Shown one piece after another: positions 8,749 through 19,400 of a stretch of 64,000 nucleotides of DNA. Within the stretch, counting starts at the first letter, position 1. Every line of letters starts with the position of its first letter. The notes under the pieces were generated by a model that had not been told where the DNA came from, made no database searches, and was given only the letters and a program-made list of their open reading frames with translations. Source of the DNA: Anabaena lutea FACHB-196 (lineage in GTDB: Bacteria; Cyanobacteriota; Cyanobacteriia; Cyanobacteriales; Nostocaceae); the NCBI RefSeq assembly GCF_014698305.1, contig NZ_JACJST010000008.1:1-64000 (forward strand). Reading direction: 5' to 3'. Position numbers and translations under genes: made by a program.

Positions 8749-9939
8749 TCATCCGGCATTTATAGAATGCTGTATATTGTATATTTCTTCTAACTTAGCA
8801 GTATTTAATTTTAAGTTGAATTTTTGTTCTACACAAGAACGCCCAGCTATTGCTAAACTATCCCGCAATTGTTGATTCTCAAGCAAGGTTAAGATGGATT
8901 TTGCTATAGTTTCCCAGTCTCTTTCTTGGGTTAATAAACCTGTTTGTTCATGAATTATCGCTTCAGGAATACCCGCATGAATAGAACTTACTACAGGTAA
9001 TCCCATAGCCATCGCTTCTAGGATAACTATCGGGAGTCCTTCTGATTCTCCTTGAAGGGTTGTGATACTGGGCGCACATAGCAAAAGCGATCGCGTCATC
9101 CATTCTTTCACAATTTCAGGAGGTTGTACTCCTAGAAAACGGTAGCGATTGAGTGAATTTGCAGCTATACTTTCTAAAGTAGAACGCAAGGGTCCATCTC
9201 CAATCATAACTAATTCCACATTAGGCATTATTTTCTGGACTTGAGCCATTGCACGAATTAAGTATTCACATCCTTTCTTTTCAACGAAGCGTCCGACAAA
9301 TAATACTACAGGTTCGCGTTGAATCTTAGGAACAGAAGTAAATTTATCTATATCTATACCAATGTAATGAACTTTGATTTTTTCTGGGGGACATCCTTTT
9401 TCAATTAGTTTCGAGCGAATAAATTCAGAAACAGCAATAAAACAATCAGCTTCTTGAAAGAGGCGATTGCGTTTTCTAACATACAGTTCTCGAAAAAATT
9501 GTCCGCGTCTTTTTAAATAATCTAAACTATAATCATACCAAGTTTTTCTTTGAGTTAAATCAATATCTGCTGTTGCATAATAACCATGAAAGGTAACAAT
9601 TAAAGGTATGTTTAATTTTTTGGCTAAGGGTAGGGCTAAAACACCATCTAAACCAAAGTGAGCATGAATTAAAATGGGGGATAAGGCTTGGAGGTGTTTT
9701 ATCCAATTAGGATGACAGAATTCAGCTAATTTATAGGCAGTTTTCCAAAGTTCAGAAGGGGAAACTAGCTCTCCCAAAATAATAGTTTTGTTTGGTGAAA
9801 TCATGGATTTAGCACTAGACAATCGGGTATTGCCAACGTAAAATCCAGTATGAGATGAAAAGTTCTCAACTTGAGCCGGAATAAAAGTTTCTGAATAAGG
9901 GATTAATTGATCACGGTAGATGATTACTGTTGGTTTCAT
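8749..9939 (-). CDS. GT4-family glycosyltransferase (group 1)
   Basis: 396 residues with the GT-B fold. The N-terminal half has HAHFGLDG and LIVTFHGYY motifs. The C-terminal half has VLFVGRFVEKKG (nucleotide-sugar domain) and the E-x7-E signature in ESEGLPIVILEAMAMG. It should transfer a sugar from an activated donor at the cytoplasmic face. It is the last gene of a seven-gene minus-strand cluster and is separated from the aldo/keto reductase gene by only 27 bp. The exact donor and product cannot be read. The cluster context points to extracellular polysaccharide. Confidence 0.9.
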   Translation of the reverse strand: MKPTVIIYRDQLIPYSETFIPAQVENFSSHTGFYVGNTRLSSAKSMISPNKTIILGELVSPSELWKTAYKLAEFCHPNWIKHLQALSPILIHAHFGLDGVLALPLAKKLNIPLIVTFHGYYATADIDLTQRKTWYDYSLDYLKRRGQFFRELYVRKRNRLFQEADCFIAVSEFIRSKLIEKGCPPEKIKVHYIGIDIDKFTSVPKIQREPVVLFVGRFVEKKGCEYLIRAMAQVQKIMPNVELVMIGDGPLRSTLESIAANSLNRYRFLGVQPPEIVKEWMTRSLLLCAPSITTLQGESEGLPIVILEAMAMGLPVVSSIHAGIPEAIIHEQTGLLTQERDWETIAKSILTLLENQQLRDSLAIAGRSCVEQKFNLKLNTAKLEEIYNIQHSINAG

Positions 9940-9966
9940 TATTTATTTTATCACAAAAGAACGATA

Positions 9967-11022
9967 TTAGACTTTTTCATGTCCTGTAAAATTATCCACA
10001 TCGGCAAATAATTCTTTCAGCTTCAACAAATCTTTATCAGATAATGGAGGCTGCAATAAAGAAGTTACATTAGCAGCAAGATGCTCGATATTTCCCGTAC
10101 CAAATAACACTACATCAACTCCCAGTTGATGGCGACAAAAGCGATAAGCTGCATCTGTAATGTTCTTCGCTCCACCTTCATCAAACAAAAAATCTAGTGG
10201 TTTCTCTACGTTTAAAGGTTCAAGTTCAGCATATCCCATTTGCTGCAATTTTATTATTGCTTTTTTCAGATTTGTCGCACTACTTAATGCTCGTCTAACA
10301 GCAAACATTGAAAGCACACCAATATTTTTAGTAGTAGCTTGGGGAAGAACTAACTTTTGTGCAGATTGATTAAGGATATTAAACCCTATCATAATGGTAT
10401 CCCAACAATCATCCTCAACAGCACGTTGTAGCATTTGATGACTTGGCTCTTTTACGAATGCTTCTGTGATGCCGATAAACCGTATTTTACCTGCATCTCG
10501 CATCTTAAATAAAACTGGAACAAGTTCTGTTAAAACGTAATCATATTGATTTATTGTTACACCGTGAAAATTATAGATATCTACATGGTCAGTTTGTAAT
10601 TTTCGGAGGCTTTTTTCAACTTCTTTGACTAATTCCTTGCCAGTAATTAAGCGGTCTTGATTAAGCACTTTTTTCTTAGTAGATAAGACTACATCTTCAC
10701 GCTTAATCTCCTTAATTGCTTTGCCAATAATTTGTTCAGTATTATAATCTTCAGCAGTATCAAATAAATTAATACCAAAGTCAAGTGCTGTACGGATAAG
10801 ATATGCAGATTCTGCTTGACTTTTGCCTGTACTTTGACCGATTTTGCTATATCCACCACCACCTAAACCCATCACACTTACTCTGAGTCCAGTACGACCC
10901 AAGGTTACATATTCCATATTTGTCTGATTGATCTGAGTAATTAACTCATAGCTTCGTTTTGGTGGTTGTTTACCTAAATCACGGATTGATTTTAGGAAAC
11001 TTTTAATAGACTTTTTAATCAT
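9967..11022 (-). CDS. Aldo/keto reductase
   Basis: 351 residues. The catalytic tetrad is visible: Asp and Tyr in FDTAEDYN, Lys in VVLSTKKK and His in IYNFHGV. The frame opens with about 35 non-conserved residues before MEYVTLGRTGLRVSVMGLG, so translation may really start at that later Met (about 37 codons in, near 10914). AKRs reduce sugar aldehydes and ketones with NADPH. In this cluster it might act on a nucleotide-sugar or secondary-metabolite intermediate. A 235-bp gap separates it from the kelch gene. Confidence 0.9.
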   Translation of the reverse strand: MIKKSIKSFLKSIRDLGKQPPKRSYELITQINQTNMEYVTLGRTGLRVSVMGLGGGGYSKIGQSTGKSQAESAYLIRTALDFGINLFDTAEDYNTEQIIGKAIKEIKREDVVLSTKKKVLNQDRLITGKELVKEVEKSLRKLQTDHVDIYNFHGVTINQYDYVLTELVPVLFKMRDAGKIRFIGITEAFVKEPSHQMLQRAVEDDCWDTIMIGFNILNQSAQKLVLPQATTKNIGVLSMFAVRRALSSATNLKKAIIKLQQMGYAELEPLNVEKPLDFLFDEGGAKNITDAAYRFCRHQLGVDVVLFGTGNIEHLAANVTSLLQPPLSDKDLLKLKELFADVDNFTGHEKV

Positions 11023-11257
11023 AAGTAAATAGATTTGTAGTTATTAAAAAAGTAAGAATTCAGGAGTCAGGAGTCAGAATGCTTATGAAATGAAGAATAG
11101 ATAGAAGTGAGATTTTATCAAAATCATCAAAGTTGACTAAAAAAGCCTTTATTCTCATGACTTGGAGTATTCTCTATCCTGAATACTTACATAAAAAACA
11201 ATTTTACAGATTTCACATTTACTAAAAACTAAATAGTGCTAGGTTATATCTTTTTGA

Positions 11258-12349
11258 TTATTTACTTCTGTTCTTCACAATATCTATCAAACTTTGATTA
11301 AGCAAAGTCCTACATTGCATATTATTATGTCTATTTCTACCACCTCCAGTAACAACTAACCATTTACTAATCACATTAGCCATACAAGCATAGAGATTAG
11401 TTGGTAAGGATGCTATTTCAGTCCAGGTATCTAGTTTGATGTCATAAAGAGTAATTTTGGGAATCAAATCTGTATAATACTTAGAACCTTTAATTGAATC
11501 CTTCAGTACCAGAAAAATTTGTAGGGGAAAATCATCAATTAGTTTGTCATTTTCATAGGCAAATATATCTGTTAGCTTTTCACTCAATAAGTGGGGATTT
11601 TGATTGTTACGCCCACCTATAATAACGATGTAATTATCTACAACAAAAGTTGATGGCTCAAAATGAGACCTGGGTTCGGGTAAACTAGCTAACTCTAACC
11701 AAGTATCTTTTTCCCAATCATAAACATGAACTGAATTAACATCAACTGGATTAGTATCATGGCGATGTTGACCGCCAATAGCATATATTTTTTCACCAAT
11801 AGTAGCACTAGAAACATGACCTCGCGGATTTGGCAAAGGTGCTTTTTCTATCCACTCTGTTCCCCCATCCAGTGAGAGCGACCAATGTTCTCCACAAGTA
11901 GTGTCTCGATCCGCTGCAAATCCGCCAAAATAATGAAGTTTATTATGAATAATCTGAAGACCACCACCTGCACGAGGTTGAGGTAGTGGGATACCTTCTG
12001 TCCAAGAATTAGCGATCGCATCATATTGCCAGACCGCATCTGTTGTGGGTCCAGGATGATTACCCACAAATCCACCAGCAAACCACGCCCGCGACTCATC
12101 AAGAACTGCATTGATATGAGTAATAGGAGTAGGCATTTCACCTAATTTAGTCCATTGGTTGGCTTCGAGATTATAGACAAATACATCTTTGGTCGCTTGC
12201 CACCTAAATGTAAAGCCGCCAAAAATATAGAGTTGGTTGTTAATGACTGCTGTAGCACTTTCTAAGAGTGGAGTGGGAAGTGGAGCAACAGTTTTCCATA
12301 ATTTGTGAGGTAGTGTCCAATTTTCTAATGTTTGTGTGATTGATGCCAT
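11258..12349 (-). CDS. Kelch-repeat protein
   Basis: 363 residues with about six kelch motifs: the pattern YIFGG, FAGGF, HYFGG, AIGGQ, IIGGR, VTGGG with the paired glycine and downstream W residues (for example NQWTKLGEMPTPITH and DTWLELASLPEPRSHF). They probably form a six-bladed beta-propeller. There is no signal peptide or catalytic tyrosine-cysteine pair that would mark galactose oxidase, so it is more likely a binding or scaffold protein or a lyase-like enzyme. It lies inside the glycosyltransferase cluster, with 58 bp to the next upstream gene. Confidence 0.85.
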   Translation of the reverse strand: MASITQTLENWTLPHKLWKTVAPLPTPLLESATAVINNQLYIFGGFTFRWQATKDVFVYNLEANQWTKLGEMPTPITHINAVLDESRAWFAGGFVGNHPGPTTDAVWQYDAIANSWTEGIPLPQPRAGGGLQIIHNKLHYFGGFAADRDTTCGEHWSLSLDGGTEWIEKAPLPNPRGHVSSATIGEKIYAIGGQHRHDTNPVDVNSVHVYDWEKDTWLELASLPEPRSHFEPSTFVVDNYIVIIGGRNNQNPHLLSEKLTDIFAYENDKLIDDFPLQIFLVLKDSIKGSKYYTDLIPKITLYDIKLDTWTEIASLPTNLYACMANVISKWLVVTGGGRNRHNNMQCRTLLNQSLIDIVKNRSK

Positions 12350-12407
12350 AATTAATTGTTCAAAGTAATATTTTTGATAACCTGAAAAATTAATTGTTTT
12401 TACTTCA

Positions 12408-12929
12408 CTAACCTACAGTTTCAGTAGAGGATGATCCAACTTTGATTTTCTCTGCATATTCTAACATTTTCTCCCTGGCTTTTTCCGTAGCTATTTTTAA
12501 TCGAGTCTGGTCAATTTTCAACAACTGAATTTGGCGATCAGGATGACGTTGTAACCAATAATAGAGATTTTTTTCTAGTTCAAAAATTGCCCGTTCAATT
12601 TGCTCTTCAACTGTTGTTTCTGGTAAAAATAAACGCTCCTTACATTTTGGTTGACATTCTATAAGTTGAATATGACAATGCCCTTGTCCATTAATATAGG
12701 TATCAAATCTGAGAATCTCATAGCCAAAAGCATGAAATATTAGTGACGGACCTTCTGCTACATTAAGAACTTTCCAATATACCTCTAGACCAACATTATC
12801 ACCAATTTCAAAATCTACAACATCCTTTCTAATTTTGTCTTTTTTTGATTTATATAGATGTTGTTTTTTAAGACTGCGGGCATACATATAGGAAAAAACA
12901 GAAGTTGCTAAATCACGAATAAAAGACAT
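12408..12929 (-). CDS. Uncharacterised 173-residue protein in the polysaccharide cluster
   Basis: I do not recognise the family. The sequence starts MSFIRDLATSVFSYMYARS, has many Lys/Glu residues in the C-terminal third that should form a long helix (about 120-165, starting near ETTVEEQIERAIF), and a central beta-rich region around EVYWKVLNVAEGPS. There is no membrane segment. It sits 17 bp downstream of the Fe(II) oxygenase gene in the same orientation, so it is probably co-transcribed with it. Confidence 0.65.
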   Translation of the reverse strand: MSFIRDLATSVFSYMYARSLKKQHLYKSKKDKIRKDVVDFEIGDNVGLEVYWKVLNVAEGPSLIFHAFGYEILRFDTYINGQGHCHIQLIECQPKCKERLFLPETTVEEQIERAIFELEKNLYYWLQRHPDRQIQLLKIDQTRLKIATEKAREKMLEYAEKIKVGSSSTETVG

Positions 12930-12946
12930 ATTTAGTCTCCTTTTAA

Positions 12947-13912
12947 TTAATAAAGGTATGAATATTTAGGAATCAACTTGACTATAGTGGGAAGAGAATC
13001 TTGCCAATAAACGCAAGCTTGTTTTTCTGGAGGAAGTTTTGCAGCGATAAGAGATAATTCTTCTCTGGATAAAAGATTTCTACCAGCCCGAAAAGGTTGA
13101 TGGGGGCGACGACTTAAATAGCCAAAAGTAACTGCATGGCGAGAATATTTTGTGGGAGGTTTCCCACGATGATAAGAATGAGCAGTATCTACAATAATTA
13201 CAGTTCCAGCTTTCCCTGTGTAAGTTGTTAACCAATCTTGTTGATGATTAGGTATTAGTTCTTCTATTTCTTGATGGTGGAAAAATTTGTATTTATCTTT
13301 GACTTTTTTCAATAGTAATGAACTAATTTCAGGGCGCATATACTGAAAAGGTCCGCCATCATCATCTACATCATTAAAGTAAATAATTATTTTTATAACT
13401 TTCCTGTCTTCATTGTCTATGTGCCAACGTCTAGTTGCCGTTTCTTTGCCATTATTAAGACTTAAATGTGCCATGAAGGTATCATAAGCAATGGGAGCGC
13501 CGATGTAATTAGAGACAATACTGATTAATCTATCTTCAAGTCCCCAAGTAAATATTTCTGGATATTTTAGGATCTGTTCTAAATTAGACTCAATGGCAAA
13601 TTTACTGCTTTTTTTCTCAGAAAGTTTAGTAATTTCTGTCATTAACCTATTTACAGATTCAATAAATTCATTTGTGCCTGGTATTTCCAGAGATTCTAAG
13701 GTGGTTATATAGATGCCTTGCTGTTTCAAAGTTTCAATAATTATTGCATCATTGGTAGTAACTAATGGTAGCTGGTTATGAAAATTTTCTATATATTTTT
13801 TGTATTTAGGATAGAAAAATTTGGACTCTAGATAACTGTTATTAACTAGAGATTGGGCTAGATTTGGAAGACTATTTCTTAAAAATTTCCGAATTGAATT
13901 TTTGTTAATCAT
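12947..13912 (-). CDS. Fe(II)/2-oxoglutarate-dependent oxygenase (PhyH-like)
   Basis: 321 residues. The metal-binding facial triad appears as H-x-D in RRWHIDNEDR, and a distal His in VDTAHSYHRGKPP with an Arg (SRHAVTFGY) for 2-oxoglutarate. The neighbouring DDDGGPFQYM is typical of phytanoyl-CoA-dioxygenase-like enzymes. It should hydroxylate a small-molecule or sugar substrate. A start at ATG 13912 is preferred; upstream is a 28-bp gap to the glycosyltransferase gene. An oxygenase in a polysaccharide cluster is unusual and may mean that the cluster makes a modified product. Confidence 0.8.
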   Translation of the reverse strand: MINKNSIRKFLRNSLPNLAQSLVNNSYLESKFFYPKYKKYIENFHNQLPLVTTNDAIIIETLKQQGIYITTLESLEIPGTNEFIESVNRLMTEITKLSEKKSSKFAIESNLEQILKYPEIFTWGLEDRLISIVSNYIGAPIAYDTFMAHLSLNNGKETATRRWHIDNEDRKVIKIIIYFNDVDDDGGPFQYMRPEISSLLLKKVKDKYKFFHHQEIEELIPNHQQDWLTTYTGKAGTVIIVDTAHSYHRGKPPTKYSRHAVTFGYLSRRPHQPFRAGRNLLSREELSLIAAKLPPEKQACVYWQDSLPTIVKLIPKYSYLY

Positions 13913-13940
13913 GGTTTTTTTAATAACTAAATGCTTTAAG

Positions 13941-14894
13941 TTATGTTTTGCTTAATGTAGCATTTGAAATTTTTCTTGCCTGAATTTTAGTATAAGTAAA
14001 AATTACTTTGAACATCAAATTGAGGCGGTAAATTAATTGCGGATGATATTGCAGATATTCTTGATATTCAGGAATCTGAAGAGCTTCATTTAAACTGGTG
14101 TAATTAATAAGTTGAGCCAAGGAATTAGCCAAAAGCTTATCTGTAAAATTTTGAATTTCTGGAAATCTATTTCTGAGATAGTATGCAACTTTAATATATA
14201 ATTTCGATCTCTCAACCCCAATATTTTTCTTAAATGCATAAAGATTATTCCCATGACTGCGATGAACAGCAAGTTTTTCTGGGGCAAGTATGCCCGGAGA
14301 TAGATGAATTGCAGCTAACCTTAAAAAGGCATCGCTAGAAATCACAAATTGATCTGGCATTGGTAATATTTGCTTAATATTATCGCGTTTAAAGCATAAA
14401 CCTGTGGTTGCCGGAAACCAATAATTTAGCAATTTTCCCTTCAATATATCTTCTCGTAGGTCAACATATTCAAAGTTTTTAATACAACGGTTTTCAGATA
14501 TTTTTAAAGGAAAACCTTTGATATCTACTTCTGCTAAATCATGAAAAATCCAACCTGCATTGGGGTATTGATGAAATAGCTCAACGATTTGACTGATCTT
14601 TTTTACTAAGTAATAATCATCAGCATCAAGAAAGCAAATTATTTGTCCCTTACTAGCTTGAAATCCTGCATTAAAGGCTGAGGCTTGTCCCCCATTTTCC
14701 TTGAAAACAGGGATGATTTTTCCTTCATAGCTACAAATAACTTCTTGTGATTCGTCTGTCGATCCATCATCAACAACTATAATTTCAGTATTAGGGTAAG
14801 TTTGAGCTAAGACACTTTCTATTGCTTCTGGTAGAAAGTTCCCGTAATTATAATTATTAATAATAATACTAACTAAGGTCTCTTCTAATTTCAT
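13941..14894 (-). CDS. GT2-family glycosyltransferase
   Basis: 317 residues with a GT-A fold. It has N-terminal VSIIINNYNYGNFLPEAIES, the divalent-metal motif in ICFLDADDYYL and a central VVDDGSTDES that binds the nucleotide. The C-terminal 100 residues are Leu/Ile-rich but not a clear membrane helix set. It is separated by 9 bp from the HpsE-like gene upstream, so the two are almost certainly in one transcript. Confidence 0.9.
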   Translation of the reverse strand: MKLEETLVSIIINNYNYGNFLPEAIESVLAQTYPNTEIIVVDDGSTDESQEVICSYEGKIIPVFKENGGQASAFNAGFQASKGQIICFLDADDYYLVKKISQIVELFHQYPNAGWIFHDLAEVDIKGFPLKISENRCIKNFEYVDLREDILKGKLLNYWFPATTGLCFKRDNIKQILPMPDQFVISSDAFLRLAAIHLSPGILAPEKLAVHRSHGNNLYAFKKNIGVERSKLYIKVAYYLRNRFPEIQNFTDKLLANSLAQLINYTSLNEALQIPEYQEYLQYHPQLIYRLNLMFKVIFTYTKIQARKISNATLSKT

Positions 14895-14903
14895 AATTAT
14901 GAT

Positions 14904-15935
14904 TTATGGTTTGTTATCAAAGCATTTTTTCACGATCCAATTTTTCCAAAAATAAAAAGGACTCAATAAACTATATAATAAAAGTTCTCTTTCTCCAGCA
15001 GCCACTACATCTGTCGCAATTACGTTATGATACTTAGACCAGTGTAATATAAGCTTATGAAAATCATTGACAATATAAACTGGAATCATGAATTGTCTTT
15101 GCCAAGGTTCGTGTTTCAATATCCGAGTCCAATAACGACTCAATCCCACTCCACGAAAAAATTTGAGTACATAGTCTCGTTCAAAACGAGTTTTTGGTAT
15201 CCGATGGTAAATCTCCATTGCGGGATTGTACCAAATTTCCCAACCTGCTTTTTTAATATACGATAATGCTTCTATATCTTCTCCTTTGGCTGCCAGAGAA
15301 TCTCCAATAGGACCCTGCAACTGTAGGCATTCTGGAACATTTTTATCCCAAGCTGATTTGCGAATTACTAAGCCAGCACCTGGAGGAAATAATCCCAAAC
15401 GATTAGATAAACCATGATTAAAGCAAATCTGTTTCTCTCGCTCTATGATTGGTAAAAAACCAGCTATCCGTTCAAAATTTTCAGGAGGTTGAACTTCAAA
15501 ATCTCCATGAATCTGACTTCCATAAGCACCAGCTTGAGGGTTTGCTTGACCAAAAGTATAGGCTGAAGCTACCCAATCCGGTGCGGGGATATTGTCATCA
15601 TCCAAAAAGCCAACTAGAGGAGATTTAGCCTCTTGCATAGCTCTAATTCGAGCAAAGGATGCGCCTTGTCTCGATTCAAAGTAATAGTTAATAGAACAAT
15701 TCTCTATCCAGTTTGACTGGTACTCCTGAATAATCTTAGCTGTGTTATCAGTACTATTATTGTCAACTATAACAATTTCCCAGACAATATTTTCTGGGTT
15801 GATCTGCGATCGCAATTGCTCCAATAAATCAGGTAAGCATTTTTCCCCATTGTATGTGCGAATAGCGACAGTGAAGTCAATTAATTGATTTGGCTGCTGT
15901 AGGTGTACTTCTATTTCTTTGAATTTGCTCGTCAT
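14904..15935 (-). CDS. hpsE: GT2-family glycosyltransferase resembling HpsE (hormogonium polysaccharide)
   Basis: About 343 residues. N-terminal DFTVAIRTYNGEKCLPDLL, nucleotide-binding IVDNNSTDNTAKI, metal motif GFLDDDNIPAPDW, then acceptor motifs including GEDIEALSYIKK. The combination and the C-terminal region (FERDYVLKFFRGVGLSRYW) resemble the HpsE glycosyltransferases of the hormogonium polysaccharide pathway in Nostoc; I am moderately sure of the symbol. I use ATG at 15935; a TTG five codons upstream is in frame. It is the first gene of the seven-gene cluster, with 467 bp of upstream region for a promoter. Confidence 0.7.
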   Translation of the reverse strand: MTSKFKEIEVHLQQPNQLIDFTVAIRTYNGEKCLPDLLEQLRSQINPENIVWEIVIVDNNSTDNTAKIIQEYQSNWIENCSINYYFESRQGASFARIRAMQEAKSPLVGFLDDDNIPAPDWVASAYTFGQANPQAGAYGSQIHGDFEVQPPENFERIAGFLPIIEREKQICFNHGLSNRLGLFPPGAGLVIRKSAWDKNVPECLQLQGPIGDSLAAKGEDIEALSYIKKAGWEIWYNPAMEIYHRIPKTRFERDYVLKFFRGVGLSRYWTRILKHEPWQRQFMIPVYIVNDFHKLILHWSKYHNVIATDVVAAGERELLLYSLLSPFYFWKNWIVKKCFDNKP

Positions 15936-16079
15936 TATTGATACAGGCAATTTTATGTAACGGAACTCAAACAGGTTTGAAAAATAAATAAGCGTTTAAC
16001 CATTGCCGAGTTAGGAAAACGCACAAAATGCCTAAGCACAGGGATTTTATGGCGATATTTCAACAGGTGGACTGGCGAA

Positions 16080-16100
16080 GGTATACTGAGAAAGTATACC
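16080..16100. repeat. Perfect 8-bp stem hairpin
   Basis: GGTATACT, a 5-base loop and AGTATACC. It lies about 150 bp upstream of the hpsE-like gene start, so it could be a promoter-proximal operator or an mRNA hairpin. Confidence 0.5.
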
Positions 16101-16347
16101 AAAATTCTGAAATATTATTTGTTGGGCAAGGTAATTATTATTAACATAATATTCATCAGTACATCGTCAGTAATCCTATGAATTGGAGGTGTTACTGAAA
16201 CCAAGTAAGTATGAATTTAGATGTAGAGCCGAGAATCCCTACCCAGGTCACGTCTCTACAAGGGTTAAAACATCATCGAAAATCATTTTCATACCTCAAA
16301 TCAGTGCGATCGCTAGTGTAGATGTCTGTTAATTAGCAGTTCATTCC

Positions 16348-16371
16348 AAAAAAAACCTCCCAGATGGGAGG
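16348..16371 (-). terminator. Rho-independent terminator of the 1015-residue membrane-protein gene
   Basis: On the minus strand, CCTCCC, loop ATCT, GGGAGG is followed by eight T residues. It lies 31 bp after the stop codon of the gene ending at 16402. Confidence 0.85.
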
Positions 16372-16401
16372 TGAAAAATATAGCGGAGATAATTTATAAA
16401 C

Positions 16402-19400
16402 CTAGACAAGCACTACAGCGATCGCACCTCCTAAAGCCGCAGCAATACCGGAAACAACTGCCGTTGTAAACAACCACCAAGCAGCATTAGCCGCAGCTTT
16501 GCGCGTTTCCTCGGCTTGGCGCTGTGCTTGGTGTTTCACCTGTTCTAGGCGATGTTGAGCTTCGTGCTGTAGGCGTTCGGCTCGTTGTAATACATTATTC
16601 CGGGCGCGTTCAATTTGGTCAACAATGCGGTTGGCATCTTCTGCTGAGATATCCTCACGAGAACTCAAAACAGCTACCAAGGTATCCCGGTTAAAAGATG
16701 AAAGGCGATCGCGTAAGGCATCAAATCCAGCTTGGGGATCATCAAACAATTGGCGGATATCATGGGTAATGCCATCATAATTAAGTTCCGGGCGATCTAG
16801 AGCATTGAGATAATTACGAACACGGGCAAAAACGCCCTCAATCACATCTTGAATCCGCCGTTGGATTCCCCGTACCTGTTCCACAAATTGGTCACGCACA
16901 AGGACAATATTATCGGCAATCCGGGCTGCATCTTCATCAGTTATGTCTTCCCGAATTTTCAACAAAGCAATAATGGTTTCCCTATCGAAATGCGCCAAGC
17001 GATCGCTCAAACTTTCCATTCCCACTCGTGGATCATGCAACAATAATTGCAAATCCCGCTTGATGCCTTCTGGGTTCAATTCTTCCTTACCAGTCAGCCG
17101 TAAATACTCTTGCAGGTAAGCTTGGAAATTTTGCATTCTTTGCTGTGTGCGGGTTGCAAGGCGACGTGGCGCACGGACAATGTTCCGAATTGATGTCTGC
17201 ACACCATCAATAATTTGATTAACTTGTTCCTCACTCAAATCTTGACGTTGACTGAGCAACTTGACCAAAGTATCTCTGTCAATATGTGATAAGCGACGAC
17301 GAATTGCCACAGCACCCTGTTGCGGATTTTCAAACAATCTCGTCAAATCCCGCTGAATTCCTTCAGGATTCAATTCCTCCTTACCAGTCTTTCGCAGGTA
17401 ATCTGCAATCGTAGTAGTAACAGAGTCATATTGTTCCTTGGCTTTGTCTGCAACCAGTTGCGGTGTATGGCGGATGCTATGCCATGATTCCTCAACCGCA
17501 TCAATAATGTGATTAACTTGTTCTTCAGACAAATCTTGGCGTTGACTCAATAACTGCACCAAAGTATCTCGGTCAAACCGAGACAAACGCCAGCGAATGG
17601 CGGCCAGTCCAGCTTGGGGGTCTTCTAAAAGTCTTTTTAAGTCAGCCCGGATAGCATCAGGATTTAATTGTTCCTTGCCTGTATTACGCAGATATGACTC
17701 GACATTTAGCCAAAGGGTTTCCGCTTGATGTTGTGCCTGTTGAGCCAGTCCTAAAGATTCTATCAAAACGCGATCGCGCTGCATTTCCAATTCATCCAAA
17801 ATCGGATCTAATTCCCGTTCTTGAATATCATTGCGTGCTAAGAGAATTTCCCCCATTTGTTCCCGTTCAACTTGTGCCAATCGTCGGGATAGAGTTTCAT
17901 GATCTGCTTCTGAATCTGCCAAAAGCGGTTTGAAATCTCGCTCAATTCCTTCTGGTGTCAAATTTGCTTTCGGAGTCACCAACAGATAACTTTCAACTCG
18001 TCGTTGCAAATCTTGAACAATTTCTCTTTCTTCCTGGGCTGTTACTGTTACTAGCACATTATCCCGCACAGCTACCAATTGATCTGCAATGTGGCTAATT
18101 TGAGTTTGCGTCAACAGTCCCCGCTGTTGGAGAATATTTACAAAATCCTGGCGAGATATTTTCTCTAACTCCCTGCGGATTGTCCCAGGATCAGCAGCAG
18201 GATCATAAATCACATCCCGAAATTCTTGAGCAATTCTTTCCTGACTTAATTGCCAAGCATAGGTGTTACCCAAGTAGTTTTCAATATCGGCACGAATTGG
18301 GCTGTAAGGTTGTTCTGTAACTTGTTGTATGACTTTTTGTCGAGCAGTACCAAAAGTACGCAAAATTTTCTCCACATCCAAATCTGATAAATCTGCCCGA
18401 CCCAACACCACACCAGTCAGGGCTGAAAGTGTTTGTTGAATAAAACCAGGTTTTTCTTCTACCTCTTTGGTAGCGTGGGTTTCCGCAATTAGCTGCTCAA
18501 GTTTAGCATTGAGTTCATCTGTTTTAGTTTGTCCTGGGGGAAGTGATTTCAGATAATCCACCAACTCACCCACCCGGTCTGTGCTTGGTACTTGCTGACT
18601 CACCACCTGTTGCCAAATTTTGTATAAAGCATCAGCAATGCGGTTAACTTCTCGTTTAGATAAATCAGTACGACTGCTGATTAAATCGATAAACTGCTGA
18701 CGGTCAATGTTGCGGAGGTCAGGACTGTTAGCGATCGCTTTAAATTGTGGTTCATTGAGTAACCTTTCAAATTCACCCCGAATCTTAGAGATATCTATCT
18801 CTGGGGGACGTAGCTTTTCTATGTAATCTTCTATATTCTCACGAATACTTGCTGGAGCGATGGCACTGCCAAATTCTCGCCTTACAGCCGACGCAGCCGC
18901 TTCAGCCGTTGCTACCACTTGCTGATTCACAGCTTTAGCACCGAGTGCAGCCGTAGCTGTTCCCATAATTGCCTGAAAACCAGAAGTGGCTGTATTGACC
19001 ACTGAACCAATTAAGGAACCTACAGTAGTAGTACTCACCCAAACCAATAATAAAAAGTATGCCCCCCAAATAACCAATCCTAAAATTGCTCCTAAACTGG
19101 GATCTAAAATCAATAGACTCAATTTCACAGCCAAGAAACAAGCGATTAATAAGGCTAGTGTAACTGTGACTAATGTCCAAATCCCTAAGCCAGTACCAAT
19201 TTTGCGAATCGTGCCGCCGAAACTTTCAACTTCTTCTGACTCTGATGAATGCCCCAAGTATGAAATACCAGCAGCAACTGAGAGATTTGTGAACACTAAT
19301 TGGAACGCAAAGGCGAGAATCACACCAGAAATTAAAGCCACAAAAAAGCGGGGACCGGAAGTGAGTACCGATGCCTGTGCTGGCGTGACGTTGGCGGGGT

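Larger units (their letters stand above)
15951..16401. other. 450-bp intergenic region upstream of the hps-like cluster
   Basis: No ORF is credible. It contains a perfect hairpin GGTATACT/AGTATACC at 16080-16100 and, at its right end, the terminator of the 1015-residue membrane-protein gene (16348-16371). The promoter of the hpsE-like gene must lie in its left half. Confidence 0.5.

Noticed and set aside
11848-12141. 97-codon minus-strand ORF inside the kelch gene
   Set aside because: Out-of-frame shadow of the kelch repeats with no independent start signal.
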